DNA of 64,000 nucleotides from an uncultured Thalassolituus sp. (GCF_950066645.1 NZ_CATMFB010000012.1:62001-126000), one strand, 5' to 3'. Positions 7,376 to 16,520 are shown, counted from the stretch's first letter. Notes: generated by a model from the letters alone, not told the origin. Numbers and translations are program-made.

Positions 7376-8312
7376 CCTGCAGAGCAGCATCCAGGCGCGC
7401 AGACTCGGCGGAGGAGAAGTTTTCTGCACGGAAAGCGGTAAGGCGGGCCTCATCGGCGCCTGCATCAATCAGTGACTGATAATGATCAAGCTTCTGGTGC
7501 CAGAGCTGTCTCGTCTGATCCAGTAACGCGAGGCGTACTGCTGCGTCAGCCCCGAACTGTTCTTCACGAAGAGTCTGCAACAACACGGGGTCATCGCCCG
7601 CTTCCTGACGTAAGGCCTGCAACTGAGCAGCCATACCTGACTGTTCACGTTTCACCTTAAGGGTCGTGGGCAAAGCCTCGTCCGCTGCCGCAAGCTCCTC
7701 ACCGGAAGCACCCGACTGCACAAGAGCCATACGTTTCAGCGTAAAACGGTCCATCGCCTCTTCATCGGCAAAAAATGCAGCCACCACGTCATCGCTGAAA
7801 TGCAGTCGTCGCACCTGCGTAATCCATTCCATACGTGCATTCAGACTGGCAAGGTCACTGCCCTGGATCTTACGCGCGGTAATTTCATCATAGTCATCGA
7901 TATCACGCCGATAGCTGAGATAACTGCCGAGGATTTCTAAAGCTTCGGCATTTGCTGGCGCCGGAAGCGAACGCATCCGGGATTCCATATACGCAACAAT
8001 GTCTTCCAATGATTTTTCACCGACGGCACTCAGATAAAAATCCATCCAACGCCTGAGCGACCGGTTAATCAACAGGCGGCCATTCATTACCACCAGATCA
8101 CCATCTTCGTCAGCCCCGCGGAATGTCGCCATCTCTGCAGGATTGAATCCCGCCACTGAACGAATTTCCTGCGGAATTTCTGTGGTGTGTCCGGGCGCAA
8201 ATTGAGGTTTTTCCGAAAGTATTATCTCGGGCGTCGTTATTAACGATTTTCCGAAATATAAAGCACAGCCTGAAACTACCGAAAAAACAATGCCAGTGAA
8301 GGTAATACGCAT
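7347..8312 (-). CDS. Lipase-specific foldase (Lif, lipase chaperone)
   Basis: 321-residue membrane-anchored steric chaperone that folds the secreted lipase in the periplasm. One N-terminal transmembrane anchor (about 5-25), a linker, then the helical foldase domain with the family motif around RRWMDFYLSAVGE (the RxxFDxxLSAxGE region, here F to M). A GGAGG 8 nt before the ATG supports the start. It is the second gene of a lipase-foldase operon, separated from the lipase by a 69-bp gap with a strong hairpin. The length is slightly below the usual 340 residues. Confidence 0.88.
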   Translation of the reverse strand: MRITFTGIVFSVVSGCALYFGKSLITTPEIILSEKPQFAPGHTTEIPQEIRSVAGFNPAEMATFRGADEDGDLVVMNGRLLINRSLRRWMDFYLSAVGEKSLEDIVAYMESRMRSLPAPANAEALEILGSYLSYRRDIDDYDEITARKIQGSDLASLNARMEWITQVRRLHFSDDVVAAFFADEEAMDRFTLKRMALVQSGASGEELAAADEALPTTLKVKREQSGMAAQLQALRQEAGDDPVLLQTLREEQFGADAAVRLALLDQTRQLWHQKLDHYQSLIDAGADEARLTAFRAENFSSAESARLDAALQVRQSQLALK

Positions 8313-8342
8313 TTAATTATCCTCCGCAGAAATACAGAAATA

Positions 8343-8370
8343 CCGCGCTGACCACGCATGGTCAGCGCGG
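8343..8370 (-). terminator. Hairpin between lipase and foldase genes (attenuator or processing site)
   Basis: Perfect 11-bp stem CCGCGCTGACC / GGTCAGCGCGG with a 6-nt loop, located just after the lipase stop codon. No T-run follows on the minus strand, so it is more likely a partial terminator or 3'-end stabiliser that keeps foldase expression below lipase expression than a full stop. Confidence 0.6.
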
Positions 8371-8381
8371 AGAGCAAGCGA

Positions 8382-9317
8382 TTAAAGGCCTGCGTTTTTC
8401 AGACGATTGGCATGCGTACGAAACACCGCCAGAGGATCAGTTTCCTGAAGGTCATGAATGCCCAGCAGCTGATTCACTTCATCAAGGTGGTTCATAACGA
8501 AATCATTGCGGACGACCATCCCGAGGTTACTGGTACATGGGTCAACAAAACCATCGTTCGCCACACCCTCCGGGAAGAACTGCGAGAACGTCAGCGTAAT
8601 CAGATCGAGAGGATCAACACCACGCGTTGTCGGCACGGCACCTGCCCAGGAATAGTAACGGACGCCATTATATTCATAATCACCTTCACCACAGGCCGTA
8701 TCCGGGATACCACCGGGGTGAGCAGCATTAAATACCAGTGAAGCTTCTGTCGTCATGGAACGTACAGAATCCACCGGAGCCAGTTCTTTATCGTTACCGG
8801 ACGCCAATGCAACAAAGTGTGAAATGCCGGAAATAAAGAGTTCGAATGCATTCCCGAACAATTCGGAATTATCCGACCATTCAATCAGAGTATCTGCGAC
8901 CACAGTCCCTTTATTCACACCCGACACAGACGTGACGGAAGCAATAATATCCGGGCGGACAGAACCTGCATAACGGGTTGTTGGGCCGCCATGGCTGTGA
9001 CCAATCAGGTTGACTTTCTCTGCGCCGGTGACGGCCAGAATCTCTTCAACCTGTTCGATAACCTGCTCACCCCGGACTTCAGGGAAGTTCGTATTCGACA
9101 CAGTAATAACGTAAACCTCTGCACCATCTTCCTGCAGGGTTTCGGGGATTTTGTACCAGTAGTCTACGCCCACCAGCTGATCAAATCCGAGAAAACCGTG
9201 AACCAGCACAATCGGATAACGGGTTTCGGTATACCCGGTTTCCGGTGTGTCTGACATCGCTACTGCTTCTGCGGAAATACCTAAGGCCAGTGCTGTTGCC
9301 AGCATGGTTTTTTTCAT
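8382..9317 (-). CDS. Secreted triacylglycerol lipase, family I (foldase-dependent)
   Basis: 311-residue lipase that hydrolyses long-chain triglycerides outside the cell. Signal peptide 1-20 (cleavage after AVA), oxyanion-hole HGF at 40-42, nucleophile Ser108 in GHSHGG, a candidate acid Asp in the NDGFVDPC region, catalytic His in MNHLDEVN, two cysteines for a disulfide, and the family-typical C-terminus HANRLKNAGL. The ATG at 9317 is preceded by GAGG; an upstream in-frame ATG (9371) would disrupt the signal peptide. Export is expected by Sec then type II secretion. The foldase gene follows in the same operon. Confidence 0.92.
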   Translation of the reverse strand: MKKTMLATALALGISAEAVAMSDTPETGYTETRYPIVLVHGFLGFDQLVGVDYWYKIPETLQEDGAEVYVITVSNTNFPEVRGEQVIEQVEEILAVTGAEKVNLIGHSHGGPTTRYAGSVRPDIIASVTSVSGVNKGTVVADTLIEWSDNSELFGNAFELFISGISHFVALASGNDKELAPVDSVRSMTTEASLVFNAAHPGGIPDTACGEGDYEYNGVRYYSWAGAVPTTRGVDPLDLITLTFSQFFPEGVANDGFVDPCTSNLGMVVRNDFVMNHLDEVNQLLGIHDLQETDPLAVFRTHANRLKNAGL

Positions 9318-9351
9318 GATATTCGCCTCGTGTTTATTTTTATTTGGGGGC

Positions 9352-9497
9352 GCTCTGGCCAGAGCTGACACGAGTATAAGGAGGAGATGGCCGCCCAGAA
9401 TGGCTTATCCGGACAAGGACGGATTAATCCGTGCACAGTAACAAAACTCCTACACTGCACACGGATTAATCAGGACAGACTCACTCTTTGGAGTGAG
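9352..9497 (-). promoter_or_regulatory. Lipase upstream region with inverted repeats
   Basis: Region upstream of the lipase gene. It holds a perfect 14-bp palindrome GCTCTGGCCAGAGC (9352-9365), an imperfect long inverted repeat with 18-bp arms (9421-9438 and 9455-9472, about 15 of 18 pairing, each containing GGATTAATC), and a 7-bp hairpin CTCACTC/GAGTGAG (9480-9497) that may be a weak terminator for the preceding monooxygenase gene. The long repeat is a candidate operator for a lipase regulator; no regulator is identified. Confidence 0.45.
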
Positions 9498-9511
9498 ATG
9501 CTGGTTTTCCG

Positions 9512-10546
9512 TCAGGAAAAGAAGCGGTTATTTGCGTCCTGCAAAGCCTTAGCTTCACTGGTGATACGGTCGACCAGCTGCTGTACCGTGGGAATATCTT
9601 CAATCAGCCCCTGGGTCTGACCGATAAACTGCACCCCTTTATCCAGGTCGCCATCAATAGTGGCAGCCTGCAGCCGTGGCACACTGGCTCCGAAATAGGC
9701 CAGCAATTTGATCTTATCAAGCATCACCAGCATCCCCAGCATAATCTTCCACACTGGTTGCTTAACAATCTTAGCGGCCTTAGTCGCTTCAATCCCTGCA
9801 AGAATGAGATTCATCGGACGTTTTGTTTCTTTAACAGACCGTGGCGTTTTCATAACCCGGGCCCAGAGACCATCGAAGTTCTTCGAATAAATGGTTTCCT
9901 GCTCTGTCTTGCTGACGACGGTTTCTTTCACCTTGTTGTGCAGCGGGCTGTCTTTGCAGGTAGCAAAACGTGAGCCCATCGCTACCGCCTCTGCCCCGAG
10001 AGACAAGGCTGCCATCAGGCCCCGGGCGTCAGCAAAGCCACCGGTTGCGATCACTGGGATCTCTACCTTAGAGGCAATGCTTGGCACCAGAACCAGCGAA
10101 GTCACATCGCCGCCGTGAGCGGCCGCTTCATGACCTGTCACTAACAATGCATCGGCGCCAATGCTCTGGGCAGAAAGTGCGTGCTTTTCAGACACGACCG
10201 TCGCAATCACCTTGCCGCCGTATTCATGGGCTCGCTTCACCAGCCAGTCGCCTTTGCCGAGAGAAAAGTTAATGACCGGCACCTGTTCTTCCAGTGCAAT
10301 CTCCGCATTCTCTTTCGCGCCAGGCATCAGCAAGGTCACGCCCACACCGAACGGCTTATCCGTCAGAGAGCGGATTTCACGAATGGAAGCGCGGGTTTCT
10401 TCCGGAGTCAGCGGGCCACTGGCGAGAATACCCAGACCACCGGCATTAGAAACGGCAGCCACCAGTTGTGGAGTAGATATCCAGCTCATGCCCGGCAGAA
10501 TCAGCGGGACATCAATACCAAGGAGTTCGGTGATACGGGTTTTCAT
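9512..10546 (-). CDS. Nitronate monooxygenase / FabK-like FMN TIM-barrel oxidoreductase
   Basis: 344-residue FMN-dependent protein of the 2-nitropropane dioxygenase family. Visible are the N-terminal PLILPGMSWISTPQL segment, GGLGIL, the loop VTGHEAAAHGGD with a catalytic His candidate, and the phosphate-binding ATGGFADARGL and AVAMGSRF motifs. Family members oxidise alkyl nitronates or, as FabK, reduce enoyl-ACP; sequence alone does not separate these. AGGA lies 8 nt before the ATG. It appears monocistronic, transcribed toward the lipase operon. Confidence 0.82.
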   Translation of the reverse strand: MKTRITELLGIDVPLILPGMSWISTPQLVAAVSNAGGLGILASGPLTPEETRASIREIRSLTDKPFGVGVTLLMPGAKENAEIALEEQVPVINFSLGKGDWLVKRAHEYGGKVIATVVSEKHALSAQSIGADALLVTGHEAAAHGGDVTSLVLVPSIASKVEIPVIATGGFADARGLMAALSLGAEAVAMGSRFATCKDSPLHNKVKETVVSKTEQETIYSKNFDGLWARVMKTPRSVKETKRPMNLILAGIEATKAAKIVKQPVWKIMLGMLVMLDKIKLLAYFGASVPRLQAATIDGDLDKGVQFIGQTQGLIEDIPTVQQLVDRITSEAKALQDANNRFFS

Positions 10547-10652
10547 AATGCATTCCTGACTATCAGACAGGGCACACTCTAGCGCTTAGGTGAAATTTGT
10601 ATATTGCCGAAATGACGCAAATAGAAAAGGGGGGGACGAAAGAGCGCTGCTC

Positions 10653-10949
10653 TTAACGGAAGCGCTGAGTATCAGCCTGCTGAACAAAATTGCGGAACAT
10701 CTGCTGACGCTGTTCGGATGACATACCACGCAACTGCTCTAGATGCTGGAGCCGCTCCGTCGGCTGCGCTGCTCCGGTGGTACCCGGGTTAACCGGCAGG
10801 GACTGATAAAAACTGTCGAGGGCACGGCGCTGCTCTGGCAGGGTGTTGTTCCATTCGATACTCATCTGAGGGCGAGTGCCAGCATGTGGCGGATTCGCAA
10901 ACGCCAGCGCAGACAGAGATGTAAGTATCAGGATTCCAATGAAACGCAC
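10653..10949 (-). CDS. Small periplasmic protein downstream of the CpxA-like kinase
   Basis: 98-residue protein with a signal peptide (cleavage near AFA-N, residue 18) and a charged helical mature part rich in Gln, Arg and Glu (EQRRALD, SSEQRQQMFRNF). The repeats recall DUF3106-type and, loosely, CpxP/Spy-like periplasmic helical proteins, but no family signature is certain. The start codon is GTG. It follows the sensor kinase gene by 96 bp on the same strand, so it may be a periplasmic partner of that kinase (inference). Confidence 0.65.
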   Translation of the reverse strand: MRFIGILILTSLSALAFANPPHAGTRPQMSIEWNNTLPEQRRALDSFYQSLPVNPGTTGAAQPTERLQHLEQLRGMSSEQRQQMFRNFVQQADTQRFR

Positions 10950-11045
10950 GCAAAATACCCGTGAGATCTATTACTCACTCATTGTAACGGCAGATCTACA
11001 AATTTTTACAGCTGGCCGGGGTAAACTGAACGTAAAGAAACAGAC

Positions 11046-12398
11046 TTACACATCCGGAGGCAGATCAATGATGGCCATCAGGCCACCTTCGCGGTGATTA
11101 AGCAGTCGGATACGGCCACGGTGATGGGAAATAACGCGGTGCGCGATCGCCAGTCCGAGACCAAAACCGCGATGCCCCTGTCCCAGTCGTTCACGCGCGC
11201 CTTCCGCCCGGACAAACGGACGCAGCAGGTCTTCAAGCTTATCCTCAGGAACTCCCGGGCCATGGTCGCGGATAACGACCCTGAGCATGCCATCACGCAT
11301 ACGGGCACTGACATCGACACTGGTGCCAACATGCGTATGCAGAAGCGCATTACGGGTGATGTTCTCGAAGGCGGACTGCAATAGCTTGCTGTCACCAAAG
11401 ACGGTTTTCAGATCGCTGGCCAGAGTCAGATTAATGATGCTTTCCTGACGTTCGAAGCGTGCATCCTCCACCACCTGGTTCAGCACCTGACCGCAATCAA
11501 CATGCCGCCAGTGACTGTGATCCTGCTGGGTTTCCAGTTTCGCCATATTGAGCAGATCTTCGATCATATCGTTCAGGCGCTGGGTTTCCAGCTCGATACG
11601 GTCAAGGTGCTCTTCCTGTTCCGGGACGGCATCCAGCCGTGCAAGCTCAAGCGCGACGGTGGTCCGCGCCAGGGGAGAACGAAGTTCATGAGACACATCA
11701 CTGACCAGCTGCCGCTGATCATGAATAAGGCGCTCAATATACGACGCCATATGGTTGAATTCGCGACTGAGTTCACCCAGTTCATCGCGTCGCTTCAGCG
11801 AGCGCAGATCCATACGCGCAGTCCAGTCACCACTGGCAAACGCCTGAACGGTTTTCTGCATGTACCGCACAGGACGGGTGAGATACCCCGACAGTATCAG
11901 CCCCCAGATAGCGAACAGCAGCAACGACGCCAGTAAGCCCCACCCCAGATAGGCTGGCAGGTTGAACACCACCAGCGGATGAAGAAACTCAACAACCAGC
12001 AGATAGACCCGCCCTTCTGCGCTTTCGATTGGCGCCTTCACAAGAATCTCGGAGCGCCCCAGCGGATTAATCCGGGCCTCATAGGTATCCGGTGAATAGG
12101 CGTAATCCATCACCCCCTGCGGGACGACGGGTAACAGGCTGAGCCCCTGATCATCGAATACGTACGCATTGACGCTTGGATGACGGTCAAAACGCAGCAG
12201 CCATTCCAGCAGAAGAGGCTCACCTCCCTGTTGCAGAATCAACTCGGCGGCCGAAATATAGCCACCAGTAGGAGCGATCAGATTGGTAGAGTCATTCGAC
12301 CACTGACGATAATAGGCCGCCAGAACGAGTGTGACGGTGGCCGTAATGACCGCCGTCACCATAAAGGCGAGATAGATCTTTAGGAAAACACCACGCAT
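11046..12398 (-). CDS. CpxA-like sensor histidine kinase
   Basis: 450-residue inner-membrane kinase. TM1 at about 7-28, a periplasmic sensor domain of about 120 residues, TM2 at about 150-172, HAMP, then HisKA with phospho-acceptor His near residue 237 in VSDVSHELRSPLA, followed by N, G1 (DHGPGVP) and G2 (GFGLGLAIA) ATP-binding boxes. The H-box and the partner regulator resemble CpxA, which senses envelope stress. Its ATG overlaps the stop of the regulator gene by one base, so the pair is co-translated. Confidence 0.87.
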   Translation of the reverse strand: MRGVFLKIYLAFMVTAVITATVTLVLAAYYRQWSNDSTNLIAPTGGYISAAELILQQGGEPLLLEWLLRFDRHPSVNAYVFDDQGLSLLPVVPQGVMDYAYSPDTYEARINPLGRSEILVKAPIESAEGRVYLLVVEFLHPLVVFNLPAYLGWGLLASLLLFAIWGLILSGYLTRPVRYMQKTVQAFASGDWTARMDLRSLKRRDELGELSREFNHMASYIERLIHDQRQLVSDVSHELRSPLARTTVALELARLDAVPEQEEHLDRIELETQRLNDMIEDLLNMAKLETQQDHSHWRHVDCGQVLNQVVEDARFERQESIINLTLASDLKTVFGDSKLLQSAFENITRNALLHTHVGTSVDVSARMRDGMLRVVIRDHGPGVPEDKLEDLLRPFVRAEGARERLGQGHRGFGLGLAIAHRVISHHRGRIRLLNHREGGLMAIIDLPPDV

Positions 12399-13093
12399 CA
12401 GGCTTTCGCGACGGCTTGCCCCGTCTGGTACATATAACCAACACCACGCACGGTTTTGATACGTGGAGAGCCATCATCAAGCGGCCCAAGTTTTTTACGA
12501 AGATTACTGAGGTGCATATCCAGGCTACGGTCGAACAGAGTGAGCGAGCGCTGCATAGACTTCTCGGCCAGTCGATTTTTATCGACGACTTTTCCTGCTT
12601 CACGGGCCAGCACGGCAAGAATGTTAAATTCGGTGACGGTCAGCTCCAGCAGTTCGCCATCGCGCTCTACGGTGTGCTGATCGAAATCGATCACGAGATC
12701 GTCAATTTCCAGCGTCGACGCTGTCACGTCGTGCGAACGCCCGCGGCGCAGAATAGATCGCAGGCGGGCTGACAACTCACGTGGATTGCAGGGCTTGGGA
12801 ATATAATCGTCAGCACCGATCTCAAGACCTTCAATACGATCCATTTCATCGCCTTTGGCGGTGAGCATCAGCACGGGTAATTCACTGCGTTCACGAATGT
12901 TGCGCAGAATTTCAATGCCATTTCCACCCGGTAGCATCACGTCCAGAACCACAGCCTGGTAACGTCCACTGAGTGCTTCTTCCAGTCCTTCTTCGGCGGT
13001 ATGCACCGCCGTCACACGAAACAGTTCGCGTTCCAGATAGCGCGACAGCAGGGCTGTCAGTTCCGTGTCATCATCCACTAACAATATATTCAT
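12398..13093 (-). CDS. CpxR-like OmpR-family response regulator
   Basis: 231-residue DNA-binding regulator. Receiver domain with acidic pocket D7-D8-D9, phospho-acceptor Asp51 in VVLDVMLP, conserved Lys in PKPC, then a winged-helix OmpR/PhoB domain with DRSLDMHLSNLRKKLG and a VRGVGYMY end, which is close to CpxR. The ATG at 13093 is chosen over an in-frame GTG 12 nt upstream because GGAG sits 8 nt ahead of it. It precedes the kinase gene in one operon. Confidence 0.88.
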   Translation of the reverse strand: MNILLVDDDTELTALLSRYLERELFRVTAVHTAEEGLEEALSGRYQAVVLDVMLPGGNGIEILRNIRERSELPVLMLTAKGDEMDRIEGLEIGADDYIPKPCNPRELSARLRSILRRGRSHDVTASTLEIDDLVIDFDQHTVERDGELLELTVTEFNILAVLAREAGKVVDKNRLAEKSMQRSLTLFDRSLDMHLSNLRKKLGPLDDGSPRIKTVRGVGYMYQTGQAVAKA

Positions 13094-13169
13094 TCGCGTC
13101 TCCACCCATCGCCCTCAGGCTCCGGTGCGTCCTTATAACCAGCGCTTCTTCTTTACAATAAACTCAGTA

Positions 13170-13466
13170 TCACTGGATGTCATCGTCTGATTCGTCATCC
13201 CGGCCATGCTTATCCACAAAGGCTATCGCCTCGGACACCTGTTCGGATATCTGGGTCTTCATGGCCACCAGCTCATCCGGAGACATATAAAACGCCATGT
13301 CCACCTCGTAGCGAATGTAACGGGGTGGCAAACGGTTCAGTGCAACGCAGGCAATATCAGCCAGGTATCCACTGTCCCCCTGCCGCTGCATTTCCCTCAA
13401 CTGACGCTGAATTTCTTCAGCCACCGGCTGTTCGTAGTAGTTGCGGATATGGTGGGAAATACTCAT
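13170..13466 (-). CDS. Late competence development ComFB family protein
   Basis: 98-residue protein with the ComFB family core (YLADIACVALNRLPPRYIRY). ComFB proteins were named from Bacillus competence operons. Homologues are widespread in Gram-negative bacteria, where some have been linked to cyclic-di-GMP sensing and motility. There is an acidic C-terminal tail (DDESDDD). GGAGG precedes the ATG. It lies upstream of the cpxRA-like operon on the same strand with a 76-bp gap and diverges from the CBS protein gene. Confidence 0.8.
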   Translation of the reverse strand: MSISHHIRNYYEQPVAEEIQRQLREMQRQGDSGYLADIACVALNRLPPRYIRYEVDMAFYMSPDELVAMKTQISEQVSEAIAFVDKHGRDDESDDDIQ

Positions 13467-13585
13467 ACAGCCTCCTCTGTGCCAGTAATGACCCGCACAA
13501 TCAGCGAATCAGACTCTCTGAACAGAATAGCAGGTCAGCCATCCTCTGCTTTAATTAGTGTGTCAGATAACAGGAGGCATCAGGG

Positions 13586-13999
13586 ATGCAGACGATCAGT
13601 GACATTATGACCCGCGATGTAGTCACTCTGAGCCCAGAGGACACTCTCTATGATGCGGAAAAGTTAATGAGAGAACGACATGTCCGGCACATACCGGTCG
13701 TGAACAGCGATGGCGCCATCGAAGGCGTTCTCAGCCAGAAAGAATTTCTGCGTGAAGCCTTCCGCATCACCGATAAATTCGGGGCGCACCATCTTCAGGA
13801 ATATCTGGCAAAAACCGGAGTGAAAGACTGCCTGTCTGCCGATGTCAGCCTGGTCGATGCCGACCTGCCGCTGAAAGGCGCTGGCGAAAAACTGCAGAAA
13901 GAAAAGAGTGGTTGCCTGATGGTTGCTGACAGCGAGCGGCGACTGCTCGGTATCGCAACCTCTCAGGACTTTGTGCGGTTGGCGCTGACCCTGCTCTGA
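13586..13999 (+). CDS. Tandem CBS-domain protein
   Basis: 137-residue protein consisting of two CBS motifs (about 5-60 and 78-135), with MTRDVVTL and HVRHIPVV strands in the first. CBS pairs bind adenosyl nucleotides such as AMP, ATP or SAM and act as energy sensors, but this stand-alone form has no attached effector, so its target is unknown. AGGAGG lies 9 nt before the start. It ends directly against the convergent glmU stop codon with no spacer. Confidence 0.85.
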   Translation: MQTISDIMTRDVVTLSPEDTLYDAEKLMRERHVRHIPVVNSDGAIEGVLSQKEFLREAFRITDKFGAHHLQEYLAKTGVKDCLSADVSLVDADLPLKGAGEKLQKEKSGCLMVADSERRLLGIATSQDFVRLALTLL

Positions 14000-15361
14000 T
14001 CAATCTTTAACAGGACGCTGCCAGCCTGAAATATTGCGCTGCTTCCCACGAGCAACCGCCAGTTCGCCGTCCGCGACATCCTTGGTCACCACGGAGCCTG
14101 CGGCCACAGTCGCTCCCGCACCTACAGACACCGGCGCTACCAGAGAAGAGTTGGACCCGATGAAAGCGCCGTCACCAATCTCAGTACGGAATTTATTCAC
14201 CCCATCGTAGTTGCAGGTAATCGTGCCCGCGCCAATATTGGCGCCTTCGCCTATCACAGCGTCACCAATGTAGGTCAGGTGGTTCACTTTTGAGCCACGT
14301 CCGATAACCGATTTCTTCACTTCACAGAAGTTACCCACACGGGCACCTTCCGCAAGGTCAGCGCCCGGACGCAGACGCGCATAAGGCCCAACAGAAGCGG
14401 CGGCTGCAACACGGGCATCTTCGATGTGACAGAAGCTCTCAACCTCAACTCCCGCACCGATACGGCTGTTACGCACGACGTTATAGGCGCCGATACGAAC
14501 ACCATCTTCCAGGACGACATCCCCTTCAAAAATACAGCCCACGTCAATAAAGACATCCTGCCCACAGGTCAGTGTTCCGCGGATATCCAACCGGGCCGGA
14601 TCGGCCAGAGCGACACCACCGGCCATCAGAGCTTCGGCCAGCTGTGCCTGGTAAATGCGCTCCAGACGAGCCAGCTGAATTCTGTCATTCACCCCTTCAA
14701 CTTCGCTGGCAGACGCAGGCTGCAACGCCTCAACTGCCACGCCATCGGCAACGGCCATCGCGATGATATCGGTCAGATAGTATTCGCCCTGTGCATTATC
14801 CGCAGACAGCTGGGGGAGCCATTTTTTCAGTAGCGCAGCAGGCACCGCCATGATGCCGGTGTTTACTTCCTGCACCGCACGCTGCGCTTCGGTTGCGTCT
14901 TTGTGCTCGACAATGGCCTGCACTGCACCATCACTGTTACGGATAATACGCCCGTACCCGGCAGGGTCTTCCAGGGTTACGGTCAGCAGACCCAATGAAC
15001 CAGACGCCGCAATGGCGGTGAGTTTCTCCAGTGTTTCCGTGCGGATCAGCGGCACATCGCCGTACAACACCAGTACCACCGCCGTATCAGCAATGGCCGG
15101 AAGCGCCTGCGCCACAGCATGACCCGTCCCTTTCTGTTCAGACTGCAGTGCCCAGGTCACGCCTGAGTCGGCAAACATGGCTTTCACCTGCTCCGCACCA
15201 TGACCGATGACAACGTGCTGCGCGGCCTCCGGCAACGCACTGGCCGCCGCCAGAACGTGTCCTAACATGGGCTTGCCTGCAAGAGTATGGAGAACTTTCG
15301 GCAGCGGCGACTTCATGCGTGAGCCTTTACCGGCAGCCAGGGTAACAACAGCGAGAGACAT
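14000..15361 (-). CDS. glmU: Bifunctional GlmU: GlcNAc-1-P uridyltransferase / GlcN-1-P acetyltransferase
   Basis: 453-residue cytosolic enzyme making UDP-GlcNAc for peptidoglycan and LPS. The N-terminal pyrophosphorylase domain has LAAGKGSRMKS (nucleotide loop) and YGDVPLI; the C-terminal left-handed beta helix shows hexapeptide repeats and the acetyltransferase region GNFCEVKKS, KVNHLTYIGD and ITCNYDG. The length matches the family (about 455). In many relatives glmU lies near atp and glmS; here it is alone between a CBS gene and the GNAT/GH3 cluster. Confidence 0.96.
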   Translation of the reverse strand: MSLAVVTLAAGKGSRMKSPLPKVLHTLAGKPMLGHVLAAASALPEAAQHVVIGHGAEQVKAMFADSGVTWALQSEQKGTGHAVAQALPAIADTAVVLVLYGDVPLIRTETLEKLTAIAASGSLGLLTVTLEDPAGYGRIIRNSDGAVQAIVEHKDATEAQRAVQEVNTGIMAVPAALLKKWLPQLSADNAQGEYYLTDIIAMAVADGVAVEALQPASASEVEGVNDRIQLARLERIYQAQLAEALMAGGVALADPARLDIRGTLTCGQDVFIDVGCIFEGDVVLEDGVRIGAYNVVRNSRIGAGVEVESFCHIEDARVAAAASVGPYARLRPGADLAEGARVGNFCEVKKSVIGRGSKVNHLTYIGDAVIGEGANIGAGTITCNYDGVNKFRTEIGDGAFIGSNSSLVAPVSVGAGATVAAGSVVTKDVADGELAVARGKQRNISGWQRPVKD

Positions 15362-15752
15362 AGACGTTTCCGGTCCTGAACAGTAGTTGGGAGGTATTCT
15401 ATCGGGCAGCCACAGGGTTGCAACCTGCCATAACCGGTCATTTTGGTGCCATCTGGCACAAATAATACGTCAGCTAACCGTAAGGCCGGAAAAGTGCTCT
15501 GGCTTTTACGGCCTGATTAAAATTAACATTAGTTCACAGAGAGCAGTTACAGAGCCAACCTCTTGTAACAGCGGGTAACAAGAGTAGCTTTTGTGGCCAG
15601 ACCCTCCTGAGACGATCAGGTACTTTTTAAGCCACAACTTCTCTGACCGACAGGACCCGGGGTAGACCCCAACAGCCGGATGCTGACTGATACACCGTAC
15701 GCCCCAGGCGGCGGTAAAAAAGAACAATAATAAATTCTCATCAGAGGCCGAC
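15362..15752. other. Gene-free region between glmU and the GNAT/GH3 cluster
   Basis: 391 bp that must hold the divergent promoters of glmU and the cluster. Seen: a perfect inverted repeat GTGCCA-TC-TGGCAC (15446-15459), a 7-bp arm repeat CTCTTGT...ACAAGAG near 15562-15586, and a small stem CCTGA/TCAGG followed by TACTTTTT near 15607-15630. None is strong enough to call a riboswitch, small RNA or terminator. GAGG precedes the ATG at 15753. Confidence 0.4.
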
Positions 15753-16520
15753 ATGAAAACTAACGCAAAGCTGTCCTGCCGTTTTTTCCGTATTCATGAC
15801 ATCAGCATCCCGAAAATGCTTGAGATGCACGCTGTGTTTTCTCAGTACTATCACAATGCCGACCTGGCAACTTTCATTCAGGATATGAACAAGAAAAGTG
15901 GTGTGTTCATTCTGAAAGATAAGACGGCAGGTCGCATCGTCGGCTTCAGCACCTGGAACGAAGTAGAAATAGATTACCGTGGGAAGAAAGCCATCGGGGT
16001 CTTCAGTGGTGACACCATTGTTGAAAAGGAATACTGGGGCAACAAGGCGATGCACACCGCCTTTGCCATCAAGATGCTGTCAACCAAACTCCTGAACCCC
16101 AGCACCCACGTTTTCTGGCTGCTGATCTCCAAGGGATACAAAACCTATCTGCTGATGACCAACAATTTTCAGCGTTTCTACCCTCGCCATGATCAACACG
16201 ATGTTGAGCTGGAAGGCCTCGTAGACCAGTACTGCAACAAGCTGTACCCGGATTACTACCAGGCCGACAGCCGCATTCTCGATTTTGGTGACGGCTATCA
16301 CGCTCTGAAGTCTGATGTTGCCGCGATCACCTCCAGCATGTGCGCTGATAACGACAACATCCGTTTCTTCAATGAGCGCAATCACGAATGGCGTCGCGGT
16401 ACCGAGATGCCATGTATTGGTGAAGTCTCAGCGAGTGCTCTTTGGCACTTCTTCAAAAAAGTGACTGTTGGGGCCTTCCGGGTGCGTAAAGCACGTCGCC
16501 TGCAAAAATCGATGGCCTGA
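15753..16520 (+). CDS. GNAT-like acyltransferase, uncharacterised
   Basis: 255-residue soluble protein with a GNAT-like pattern: an N-terminal helix/strand region, the strand pair GRIVGFSTWNEVEID and AIGVFSGDTIV, then a VEKEYWGNKAMHTAF segment in the place of the acyl-CoA pyrophosphate loop, and SKGYKTYLLMTNNFQRFY as a typical later alpha/beta unit. The C-terminal 90 residues lack recognised motifs and end in a basic helix. The substrate is unknown. It lies 354 bp upstream of the GH3 gene on the same strand; being one of two GNAT-like genes around GH3 suggests a shared pathway (inference). Confidence 0.6.
   Translation: MKTNAKLSCRFFRIHDISIPKMLEMHAVFSQYYHNADLATFIQDMNKKSGVFILKDKTAGRIVGFSTWNEVEIDYRGKKAIGVFSGDTIVEKEYWGNKAMHTAFAIKMLSTKLLNPSTHVFWLLISKGYKTYLLMTNNFQRFYPRHDQHDVELEGLVDQYCNKLYPDYYQADSRILDFGDGYHALKSDVAAITSSMCADNDNIRFFNERNHEWRRGTEMPCIGEVSASALWHFFKKVTVGAFRVRKARRLQKSMA

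Noticed and set aside
10640-10654. 6-bp hairpin AAGAGC/GCTCTT after the small periplasmic gene
   Set aside because: Short stem without a T-run; termination cannot be supported.
15607-15630. Small stem followed by TACTTTTT, possible small-RNA terminator
   Set aside because: Only 5 bp of stem and no matching upstream promoter; not enough to call an RNA gene.
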